NCBI RefSeq assembly: GCF_019797825.1
Contig: NZ_CP081855.1
Coordinates: 62,001 to 126,000 of the forward strand
Length of the DNA: 64,000 bases
Reading direction: 5' to 3'
From: Limosilactobacillus panis
GTDB lineage: Bacteria; Bacillota; Bacilli; Lactobacillales; Lactobacillaceae
Shown here: in pieces, positions 57,901-64,000 of the stretch
Numbering within the stretch: the first letter of the stretch is position 1
Layout of the letters: every line of letters starts with the position of its first letter
Translations under genes and position numbers: made by a program
Notes under the pieces: generated by a model
The model's database searches: none
Told to the model about the DNA's origin: nothing
Seen by the model: only the letters and a program-made list of their open reading frames with translations

Positions 57901-59114
57901 TTCGCCAGGGTGAACGGGCCGAGGATTTGCGGGTCCTGTACGTGGCCCTCACCCGGGCAGAGCAGCGCCTCGTGATCACCGGCTCCTTTAACGAGGAGAA
58001 CCGCCGGCAAACCCTGACCGGGGCGTGGAACCAGTGGCAAAAGGCCTTCCAGTCTACGGGTACCCTGTTGGGGCCCCAGCTAAGGGTCAACGCCCGGTCC
58101 TTCATGGATTGGATTGGGATGGCCCTCGCCCGGTCGAAACAGTTTCGCGCCCAGCAGGTGGCCCCCACGGGGATGAGCTTAGAAGAGGGAGCTTTGGCCA
58201 ACTATGACCGGGAAGCCGCCCTCTTCAATGGCCAGCGCTTTACGGTCCGGACCCTTACCGCGGCGGACGTCAACCGGCAACTGGCGGAACTAGGGCAGGC
58301 CGCATCAGCAGTTGACGCGGCCAACGCCCCGCAGCCGGCGCCTGGTGATGAGCAGGCCGCACTCCGGGCCTTGGATTTTCACTACCCATACCCGGTGGCT
58401 ACGAAGACGACGGCCTACCAGTCGGTTACGGACGTCAAGCGCCTCTTCGAATACCCGGATGATTCCGGTGAGGCCCAGTGGGACTACCGTCGCCAACAAC
58501 GGGAAAAGCAGGCCCAGGGAATCTATTTCAACAATGATTTCGCAGTGCCCGACTTTATCAAGCAAGAAGAGCAGACCCCGGCGGCCACCAGCATTGGGAC
58601 GGCTACCCACCTGGTCTTCCAGAAACTGACGTTGACGAAGGCCGGGGTGACGGTCGCAGCCATTAGGGCCCTCATTGACCAGCTGGTTAGTGACCAGCTG
58701 ATTGCCCCGGCGGTCGCACCGAAGATCAACCGGGACGGGATCAGTCGCTTTTTCCAAACGGCCGTTGGGAAGAAAATCCTTGCTACACCGGGCGGCTACC
58801 ACCGGGAAGCACCGTTTGCGATGGTGATGAACGGTGCTGAATTATTCAAGGAAATTAAACCGCAGAATAACGAACAGGTCCTGATTCACGGGATCATTGA
58901 CGGCTACCTGGTGACCGATGACGGGATCACCCTGGTGGACTACAAGACCGACCACCTCGCCGACAGTGACCCGGCAATTGCGACCCAGCAGATTGTTGAC
59001 CGTTACCGGGGGCAGCTGAACCTTTACAAGCAGGCACTCAACCTGATGGAACCGGTGCCGGTTGTCGAAATGGGCCTGTATCTGGTAGAATCAGGACAGT
59101 TCATAGCAATTTGA
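54975..59114 (+). CDS. rexA: ATP-dependent helicase/nuclease subunit A (RexA/AddA)
   Basis: This 1379-residue UvrD-type helicase has Walker [14 protein letters not shown] (about 26-38), motif [43 protein letters not shown] and [12 protein letters not shown]. The C-terminal nuclease has [23 protein letters not shown] (in parts). GGGAGGAAAAC precedes ATG 54975. Strongly G+C-rich compared with the cob/pdu block. Confidence 0.95.
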   Translation: MATFNPTPAQRQAISDRDQNIIVSASAGSGKTAVLVNRAVDLIKDGRAQIDNMLMVTFTDAAAKNMRDKIRHRLQEVAQQEPRLRDKMISQINRLPLADISTIHAFCLKLIRRYYFLIDLDPQFRLLTDATEQLLLQEDVWRDVSEHFYEKADESTPDAASFAQLVLNFSGDRDDEGLNDLVLKLAEIANAQPDPEEWLNSLPAAYDLGDDILKSKFFTNQLRPLVSQQLDQMERDFYELLQRAQQDGLDKDVTVFESDRLLVNRLKVVLDPSKMTAPDILNILGQVSFGSFSGRPKKGSAGYEEFTVLNKERNQLKKDWPKQVAQVDNRQAALDLIQQFTTAFNKLKDRAKAAQLADKTIASLENDLAQFAQAKATLTPDSWDKVRVMFTGAKFKTMARAPRDDDLAKAVHQSLTKSRKAVKDHFNGLLDHFFSYDEQQLRHVSRAARRLLVKLTQTTIAFQHAYQRVKLRRHVLEFSDLEHYAYQILTPPADQPEWQELVANLQDHYREIMVDEYQDTNRLQEAILMRLAGENQHKLFMVGDVKQSIYRFRQADPSLFIHKYQRYRQDGADDEAIVLGENFRSMKNITDFTNLLFAQLMGADVGEIEYDEDAHLKYAATYYDENADNQPQPTEIMLYDANADPDAGEEDHEDDKLAGELRMVGMRIKQMVANQEQIFSDGRMRPINYGDIVLLERTKTINNTLMEEFSKLDIPLTVHDVESYFQATEVRVMMALLRLVDNPQQDIPLVAVLRSPLVGLTTDELAFIRLQNRSANYYTALRTFKVNYEDPSRHLVQPTLLKGDGTVQLLYDKVRRFLDQLAGFRQTAQQQSLVDLIWQIYKQTGYLDYVGAMPGGAQRQANLHALYQRAHDYEQSSFKGLYQFIRFIEKMQEHDKDLGVAPTQLADDTVNVMTIHGSKGLQFPIVFLIDATHGFNQQSTKETAVVDAVNKVGIEYVDRDRVEYDTPQRQAIISGVRQGERAEDLRVLYVALTRAEQRLVITGSFNEENRRQTLTGAWNQWQKAFQSTGTLLGPQLRVNARSFMDWIGMALARSKQFRAQQVAPTGMSLEEGALANYDREAALFNGQRFTVRTLTAADVNRQLAELGQAASAVDAANAPQPAPGDEQAALRALDFHYPYPVATKTTAYQSVTDVKRLFEYPDDSGEAQWDYRRQQREKQAQGIYFNNDFAVPDFIKQEEQTPAATSIGTATHLVFQKLTLTKAGVTVAAIRALIDQLVSDQLIAPAVAPKINRDGISRFFQTAVGKKILATPGGYHREAPFAMVMNGAELFKEIKPQNNEQVLIHGIIDGYLVTDDGITLVDYKTDHLADSDPAIATQQIVDRYRGQLNLYKQALNLMEPVPVVEMGLYLVESGQFIAI

Positions 59115-59136
59115 AATTAGGTGGGGGTAGTAAACC

Positions 59137-60075
59137 GTGGCAACAATTAAGGATATTGCGCAAGCAGCAGGCGTGTCAGTCTCAACTGCTTCGCGGGCGT
59201 TGAACAATAACCCGCGGATTAGTGTCAAGACCCGGCAACGGGTAAAGGAGATTGCTGACCAGCTGGGCTACTTGCCAAACTATAACGCCCAAAATCTGAC
59301 CCGGGGTGAGTCAAACATGGTGGGGCTGATTTTCCCGGTAACGAGTGACACAGCCCCGGCCAACCCCTTCCATATCGACTTGATGAGGGGGATCAGTGTG
59401 GCCCTAAAACCCCGCCACTATGAGATGGTGGTGGCCATCGCGCCAACGGCTGATGACCTCTTAGCGAGCGTCAAGTCGATGGTTACCCAGTCAAAGGTCC
59501 ATAAGTTCCTGGTCTTTTACACAATTGAGAACGATCCAGTAACCAGCTACCTCCGCAAGAATAAGCTTGACTTTGTGGTAATTGGGCACCCAACGGACCA
59601 CCACCCTGACCGCTATGTTGATAACGACAACGTAGCGGCGGGGGAAAAGGCCACCGCCCACCTGCTGGCCCACCATCCTGCTAAGCGCCCGGCCTTCTTG
59701 CAGTTTGCCGACAACTGGGTCTACGAGCAGTCCCGGCGGCAGGGCTACGAGAAATGCCTTGAAAGCCGGGGAATTAAGCCGCTAGTCTGGTATTACCAGG
59801 AGAATGGGACCACGGTTGAGGACTTTTTGACCAAGCACCCGGAGATTGATTCTTTCCTCTGCTCGGATGACCTGTTACTGGTCCGAATCAATGACCAATT
59901 GCAGTCACTGGGCTACCCCATTGCTTGCTACAACAATAGCCGGCTAGTGGGGATGCTACTCAAAGACAATGAACGGGTCGACATGCAACCACGGAAGCTG
60001 GGTCAGGCGGCCGTGGAGCTGTTATTTGAGCGAGATGACCACCACCGGATTGTGGATTTTAAGATTTATGATTAA
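59137..60075 (+). CDS. malR: LacI-family transcriptional regulator, MalR candidate
   Basis: This 312-residue regulator has the LacI helix-turn-helix and hinge TIKDIAQAAGVSVSTASRAL and NNPRISVKTRQRVKEIADQLGYLPN, then a periplasmic-binding-like effector domain. The neighbouring transporter and maltose phosphorylase, and a CGCAAACGGTTGCA operator before them, suggest control by maltose. It is the only gene of its kind in the window. GTG 59137 follows AGGTGGGGG. Confidence 0.82.
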   Translation: MATIKDIAQAAGVSVSTASRALNNNPRISVKTRQRVKEIADQLGYLPNYNAQNLTRGESNMVGLIFPVTSDTAPANPFHIDLMRGISVALKPRHYEMVVAIAPTADDLLASVKSMVTQSKVHKFLVFYTIENDPVTSYLRKNKLDFVVIGHPTDHHPDRYVDNDNVAAGEKATAHLLAHHPAKRPAFLQFADNWVYEQSRRQGYEKCLESRGIKPLVWYYQENGTTVEDFLTKHPEIDSFLCSDDLLLVRINDQLQSLGYPIACYNNSRLVGMLLKDNERVDMQPRKLGQAAVELLFERDDHHRIVDFKIYD

Positions 60076-60386
60076 TGTTTAGAGAAGCTGGGGAAAAAGC
60101 ACCAGAGCGTACTGATACTTTCCCCAGCTTCTTTTGCTATAACAATAGTTCCGTGGAGCTTCGCGTCGTAAGCACGTCCTTAGCGTCTAACGCAGCGCAG
60201 CAAGTCTACTTGATGAACGAAGGCTGACGCTTTTAGCGCCAACCCCCGTTCTATATTAGCCGGACAGGACGCTGAGAAGCTTAGTCGTTTCCCTGCCTCA
60301 GCTTATTTTCAATTGCAATCATTTGCAGTCCCCCAACTAAATCGTTAAACTTAATAGGCAGATATTTAGCTGGAGGGAAATGAAAA
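60076..60386. other. Intergenic region with terminator and a GC-rich structured segment
   Basis: This 311-base region starts with a terminator (60083-60135). The middle (about 60150-60285) can fold: AGCTTC (60157-60162) and CTTAGCGTC (60179-60187) pair with GAAGCT (60276-60281) and GACGCTGAG (60268-60276). The remainder, up to the thiolase ribosome binding site GGAGGG near 60372, shows no gene. Confidence 0.5.
60083..60135 (+). terminator. Intrinsic terminator after the LacI-family gene
   Basis: AGAAGCTGGGGAAA (60083-60096) is exactly complementary to TTTCCCCAGCTTCT (60119-60132), with TTT following. Confidence 0.85.
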
Positions 60387-61562
60387 ATGGAAGAAGTCTA
60401 CATTGTTGCGGCCCAGCGAACCCCAATTGGCAAGTTCGGTGGGGCCTTAGCAGCGGTGCCCGCTGTTCAACTCGGGGCAGCGGCCATCCGTGCGGCAGTC
60501 AAAGCCGCCACTATCGACCCGGCCGCTGTTGACCAGGTCCTGATGGGCAATGTTATCCAGGCGGGGAATGGACAGAATCCAGCGCGCCAGGCAGCCATTG
60601 CAGCGGGCCTGGACCAGTCCATCCCGGCAATTACTGTGAATGATGTGTGCGCTTCTGGCCTGTCAAGTATTAACCTCGGAGCGAGCTTAATCCAGTCCGG
60701 TCAGGCTCAGGTCATCGTTGCCGGTGGGATGGAGAGCATGTCCCGAGCCCCCTACCTCCTGGAACGGGCACGCCAGGGCTACCGCTTTGGTGACGGCCGC
60801 CTGGTCGATGCCATGCAAAGAGACGGCTTAAATGATGCCTGGGGCGGCTATCCGATGGGGGTAACCGCCGAAAACGTGAGTGGCCAATACCAGGTTAGCC
60901 GGAAAGAGCAAGACCGTTTTGCCTTGCGTAGTCACCAGTTGGCGGTGGCCGCCCAGCAGAATCACTCCTTTGATAAGGAAATCGTCCCCGTCACGGTGAA
61001 GGCCAAGAAGGGGACAACGGTTGTTCGCCAGGACGAATCTCCCCGGCCGGACACTTCCATGGCGGCTTTGGGTAAGCTCAAACCCGTCTTTAAAGCTGGC
61101 GGGACAGTGACGGCGGGGAACTCTTCCGGCCTCAACGATGGTGGGGCGGCAGTTGTGCTGGCTTCCAAGACAGCTGTTAAGAAGATGAATCTCCAGCCCC
61201 TGGCCCGTTGGGAAGCGTCCGCCTTGGTCGGTTTAGATCCCCATGTCATGGGATTAGGCCCTTATTACGCCATTAGTCGGTTGCTGGAGCAGACGGGGCT
61301 GACCGCGGACACAGTTGACGTGGTTGAACTGAACGAAGCCTTCGCCAGTCAGGCAATTGTCTGCCAGCGCCTTTTGGGACTAAGGGATGAACAGGTCAAC
61401 CCGTATGGCGGGGCAATCGCTTTGGGACACCCCCTTGGCTGTTCTGGAGCCCGGATACTGGTAACCCTAGTCCACCAACTGCAGGCCCTGCACAAGCATA
61501 CTGGAATCGCTAGCCTCTGTGTTGGTGGGGGCATGGGCGTTGCAACATTGATAAAAAATTAA
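60387..61562 (+). CDS. Acetyl-CoA C-acetyltransferase (thiolase)
   Basis: This 391-residue thiolase has the nucleophile Cys88 in VNDVCASGLSSINLG, ELNEAFASQAI, GGAIALGHPLGCSGARILV and the C-terminal CVGGGMG. It makes acetoacetyl-CoA, most likely for the mevalonate pathway, since lactobacilli rarely use thiolases otherwise. GGAGGG before ATG 60387. Flanked by terminators, so a single-gene unit. Confidence 0.93.
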   Translation: MEEVYIVAAQRTPIGKFGGALAAVPAVQLGAAAIRAAVKAATIDPAAVDQVLMGNVIQAGNGQNPARQAAIAAGLDQSIPAITVNDVCASGLSSINLGASLIQSGQAQVIVAGGMESMSRAPYLLERARQGYRFGDGRLVDAMQRDGLNDAWGGYPMGVTAENVSGQYQVSRKEQDRFALRSHQLAVAAQQNHSFDKEIVPVTVKAKKGTTVVRQDESPRPDTSMAALGKLKPVFKAGGTVTAGNSSGLNDGGAAVVLASKTAVKKMNLQPLARWEASALVGLDPHVMGLGPYYAISRLLEQTGLTADTVDVVELNEAFASQAIVCQRLLGLRDEQVNPYGGAIALGHPLGCSGARILVTLVHQLQALHKHTGIASLCVGGGMGVATLIKN

Positions 61563-61569
61563 AAAATTT

Positions 61570-61602
61570 GCCGTGGCCAAAATCCTGTGACCACGGCTTT
61601 TT
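61570..61602 (+). terminator. Intrinsic terminator after the thiolase gene
   Basis: GCCGTGG (61570-61576) pairs with CCACGGC (61591-61597), then TTTTT. Confidence 0.85.
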
Positions 61603-61637
61603 CTTCGCTTTCATAATGAAAACGGTTAAATAAATTA

Positions 61638-61655
61638 TGCGCAAACGGTTGCACA
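61638..61655. promoter_or_regulatory. MalR-type operator candidate
   Basis: TGCGCAAACGGTTGCACA contains CGCAAACGGTTGCA, nearly the palindromic CGCAAACGTTTGCG bound by MalR regulators of low-GC Gram-positives. It lies upstream of the transporter and maltose phosphorylase genes and near the LacI-family gene at 59137. Confidence 0.6.
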
Positions 61656-61694
61656 AAATTATTTCATTTGGTATATTTAACATTGTAATAATAT

Positions 61695-61708
61695 ATAAAG
61701 CGTTTTCA
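61695..61708. promoter_or_regulatory. cre-like site before the sugar transporter gene
   Basis: ATAAAGCGTTTTCA matches the cre core and 3' half (CG..T.WCA), with two mismatches at the 5' end. It lies about 45 bases before the transporter start, consistent with glucose repression of maltose use. Confidence 0.55.
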
Positions 61709-61752
61709 AAACGCGTTGATAGATTGTTGTGTAGTTAAAGGAGTTGTTAGTA

Positions 61753-63099
61753 ATGAGTCAAGAAAAGCCTGCTACGGCTGGATTACCTACACTATCAAAG
61801 TCAACCATTTGGATGATTAACTTTGGTTTCCTAGGTGTTCAGACCGCGTTCACTTTGCAAAGTTCACAAATGAGCCGGATTTTCCAAACTATTGGGGCCG
61901 ACCCAAACAATTTAGGGTGGTTCTTTATCCTACCACCACTGGCCGGGATCATTGTTCAACCAATCATTGGTTACTACTCTGACCGTACCTGGGCACCAAA
62001 GCTTGGTGGTCGTCGTCTTCCTTACCTCCTGTTAGGGATGATTGTTGCGGTCATTGTTATGTTACTGCTGCCTAACTCTGGTAGCTTCGGATTTGGGTAT
62101 GGGTCACTTGCGGCCCTCTGTTTCGGTGCCATTACGGTGGCCTTCTTGGACCTGTCCTCTAACGTTGCCATGCAGCCATTCAAAATGATGGTTGGGGATA
62201 TGGTTAATGATGACCAAAAGAGTTATGCTTACGGGATTCAGAGTTTCTTATCAAACACTGGTGCCGTTTTGGCCGCCGTTTTCCCGTTCCTGTTGACTTG
62301 GTTCGGGGTAGCCAACACTGCCAAGAAGGGTGTTGTTCCAGACTCCGTTATCATTTCATTCTACGTTGGTGCCGCACTGTTAATTATTACTAGTCTGTTC
62401 ACTGTTTTCCGGGTTCACGAATATGACCCTGCTACTTATGCTATGTACCACGGTATTTCTGAAGAAGATAACGCCAAGGGTGGTAACTGGTTCACGCTGC
62501 TGAAGCACGCCCCAAAGGCCTTCTGGACCGTTACGTTGGTTCAATTCTTCTGCTGGTTCGCATTCCAGTACCTCTGGACTTACTCCGCTGGGGCAATTGC
62601 CAAGAACGTCTGGAACACGACCAACGCTACTTCCGCCGGCTACCAAGCTGCCGGTAACTGGTACGGTGTTTTAGCCGCCGTTCAATCAATTGCGGCCGTT
62701 ATCTGGTCATACGTTTTGGCTAAGGTTCCTAACAAGTACCACAAGGCGGGTTACGCTGGTAGTCTGTTGCTCGGTGCCCTGGGCTTTCTCTCCGTCTTCT
62801 TCATTCACTCTCAAGGTGCGCTGATTGTTTCATACATCTTGATTGGGATTGCATGGGCCGGAATGAACACCTACCCACTGACCATCGTTACAAACGCACT
62901 GTCTGGTAAGCACATGGGAACTTACCTGGGACTCTTCAACGGTTCCATTTGTTTCCCACAAATCGTTGCTTCCCTGCTGAGTTTCGCATTGTTCCCACTG
63001 CTGGGTGGTTCCCAAGTTAACATGTTCATCCTTGCCGGGATTGTGATGGCTTGTGGTGCCCTTGCTGTTGGCGCAATCAAGGAAACTTACGCTGAATAA
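61753..63099 (+). CDS. MFS/GPH-like sugar transporter (probable maltose permease)
   Basis: This 448-residue protein has about 12 membrane segments. SKSTIWMINFGFLGVQTAFTL at the start, LAGIIVQPIIGYYSDRTW and FLDLSSNVAMQPFKMMVGD resemble SLC45/GPH-type disaccharide:cation symporters. Context next to maltose phosphorylase suggests maltose. AAAGGAG before ATG 61753. G+C is lower than in rexAB. Confidence 0.85.
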   Translation: MSQEKPATAGLPTLSKSTIWMINFGFLGVQTAFTLQSSQMSRIFQTIGADPNNLGWFFILPPLAGIIVQPIIGYYSDRTWAPKLGGRRLPYLLLGMIVAVIVMLLLPNSGSFGFGYGSLAALCFGAITVAFLDLSSNVAMQPFKMMVGDMVNDDQKSYAYGIQSFLSNTGAVLAAVFPFLLTWFGVANTAKKGVVPDSVIISFYVGAALLIITSLFTVFRVHEYDPATYAMYHGISEEDNAKGGNWFTLLKHAPKAFWTVTLVQFFCWFAFQYLWTYSAGAIAKNVWNTTNATSAGYQAAGNWYGVLAAVQSIAAVIWSYVLAKVPNKYHKAGYAGSLLLGALGFLSVFFIHSQGALIVSYILIGIAWAGMNTYPLTIVTNALSGKHMGTYLGLFNGSICFPQIVASLLSFALFPLLGGSQVNMFILAGIVMACGALAVGAIKETYAE

Positions 63100-63187
63100 G
63101 CCTGATTAATGTAAATTTATTAACAAAAAATTATAATAGGGACGTAGATGATACACCCCTTTTTGATAGAGAAAGGACTTGAATTCA

Positions 63188-64000
63188 ATGAAACAAACAT
63201 TCGAAATTGCTCCGTGGCACGTTGCAACGAAGAAGTGGGACCCAGAAGACAAACGTCTCCAAGAATCCATGACGAGTTTGGCAAACGAAAATCTCGGAAT
63301 GCGGGGCTTCTTTGAAGAAGGGTACTCTGCAGACCACATGCAAGGGGTTTACCTTGGCGGAGTTTGGTTCCCTGACAAGACCCGTGTTGGTTGGTGGAAG
63401 AACGGTTATCCAAAGTACTTCGGTAAGATGATCAACGCGGTTAACTTCATGAAGCTGATCATCAAGGTCAACGGCGAACAACTGGACCTGGCTAAGCAGA
63501 CGCCAAAGGACTTCAAGCTGGACCTTGACATGAAGCGCGGTGTTCTGACCCGTGAATTCACGGTTGAAATTGGTGGCACGGAAATGTACTTCCACTTTGA
63601 ACGTTTTGTTTCCGCCGTTCAAAAGGAATTAGTTGGTCAACGCCTCCACATCAAGAACCGTGGTAACGGTGACGCGAAGGTTGAAATTACCAGCATGATT
63701 GATGCGGACGTCTACAACGAAGACGCCAACTACGACGAACAATTCTGGAACGTCCTCAACAAGAAAGCGAAGGGCGAACGTGCTGAATTAACTTCCATGA
63801 CTAAGAAGAACGACTTCGGCACGCCACAGTTCATCGTCGGCATGCAAAGCACGACCAAGACCGACCTGGACCACGAAGGCGACGGGACGGACGAAAAGGA
63901 CGCCTACAACACCTTTGCCGGAACGGTGGCTGCTGGTAAGGAAATTAACTTCGAAAAGCGGACCGTGGTTGTTACTTCACGGGACTTCGATACCGAAGAA
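63188..64000 (+). CDS. Maltose phosphorylase, glycoside hydrolase family 65 (N-terminal part, cut by window end)
   Basis: The frame is open from ATG 63188 to the last base, giving 271 residues of a protein normally about 750 long. KQTFEIAPWHVATKKWDP and GMRGFFEEGYSADHMQG are the N-terminal blocks of family 65 maltose phosphorylases, which split maltose with phosphate into glucose and beta-glucose-1-phosphate. AGAAAGGA lies about 10 bases upstream. The catalytic part lies outside the window. It forms an operon with the transporter. Confidence 0.9.
   Translation, partial: MKQTFEIAPWHVATKKWDPEDKRLQESMTSLANENLGMRGFFEEGYSADHMQGVYLGGVWFPDKTRVGWWKNGYPKYFGKMINAVNFMKLIIKVNGEQLDLAKQTPKDFKLDLDMKRGVLTREFTVEIGGTEMYFHFERFVSAVQKELVGQRLHIKNRGNGDAKVEITSMIDADVYNEDANYDEQFWNVLNKKAKGERAELTSMTKKNDFGTPQFIVGMQSTTKTDLDHEGDGTDEKDAYNTFAGTVAAGKEINFEKRTVVVTSRDFDTEE

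Noticed and set aside
57590..58201. Long reverse-strand frames inside rexA, rexB and cls
   Set aside because: They are mirror frames of G+C-rich genes, without ribosome binding sites or recognisable motifs.

Overview
The window looks like the chromosome of a heterofermentative lactobacillus of the Limosilactobacillus group (the group of L. reuteri, L. panis, L. oris and L. fermentum). The protein sequences, the strong AGGAGG-type ribosome binding sites and the pairing of a coenzyme B12 cluster with a pdu microcompartment operon and RexAB all point there. The species cannot be fixed from the sequence alone. The first ~43 kb is visibly poorer in G+C than 43.5-61 kb (60-base samples: 22 G/C at 16621-16680 against 37 G/C at 55021-55080). 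This fits the pdu-cbi-cob-hem block being an acquired island, as described for L. reuteri.

Layout. 1-1.7 kb: end of a histidine phosphatase, an FMN reductase (copy 1) and a reverse-strand PduO-type adenosyltransferase. 2.05-27.5 kb: one long forward run, cobD-cbiABCDETFGHJ-cobA/hemD-cbiKLMNQOP-sirC-like-hemACBL-cobUSC-hemD-cobT. It encodes the anaerobic (cobalt-early) corrin pathway from glutamyl-tRNA, an ECF cobalt transporter and the nucleotide-loop steps. 27.8-32.2 kb: a D-lactate dehydrogenase homologue with a microcompartment-targeting N-terminus (reverse strand), pduF, an eutJ-like gene and a PocR-like AraC regulator (reverse strand). 32.4-43.1 kb: the operon pduA-B-C-D-E-G-H-K-J-M-N-O-(PduO-C)-Q-U. 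43.3-45.8 kb: a tyrosine phosphatase, a Cad-family transporter, FMN reductase copy 2 and a displaced, inverted pduV. 45.9-61.6 kb: two more D-2-hydroxyacid dehydrogenases, then housekeeping genes (secreted protein, GNAT, cardiolipin synthase, rexB, rexA, LacI/MalR-type regulator, thiolase). 61.7-64 kb: a sugar transporter and the start of maltose phosphorylase, behind a MalR-like operator and a cre-like site.

How it fits together. The cob genes make the cofactor for the glycerol/diol dehydratase PduCDE, PduGH reactivates it, and PduO adenosylates the corrinoid. PduABJKNU form the shell. PduF brings in glycerol or diol, and PduQ reduces the aldehyde using NADH. The aldehyde oxidation branch (pduP, pduL, pduW) is not in this window. 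Instead a D-lactate dehydrogenase homologue carries a PduD-like encapsulation peptide. My main hypothesis is a reductive metabolosome in which a packaged lactate dehydrogenase recycles NAD(H) for PduQ. The PocR-like regulator ends in a transcobalamin-like (DUF4430) domain, so the switch for the locus may itself sense a corrinoid; this too is inference.
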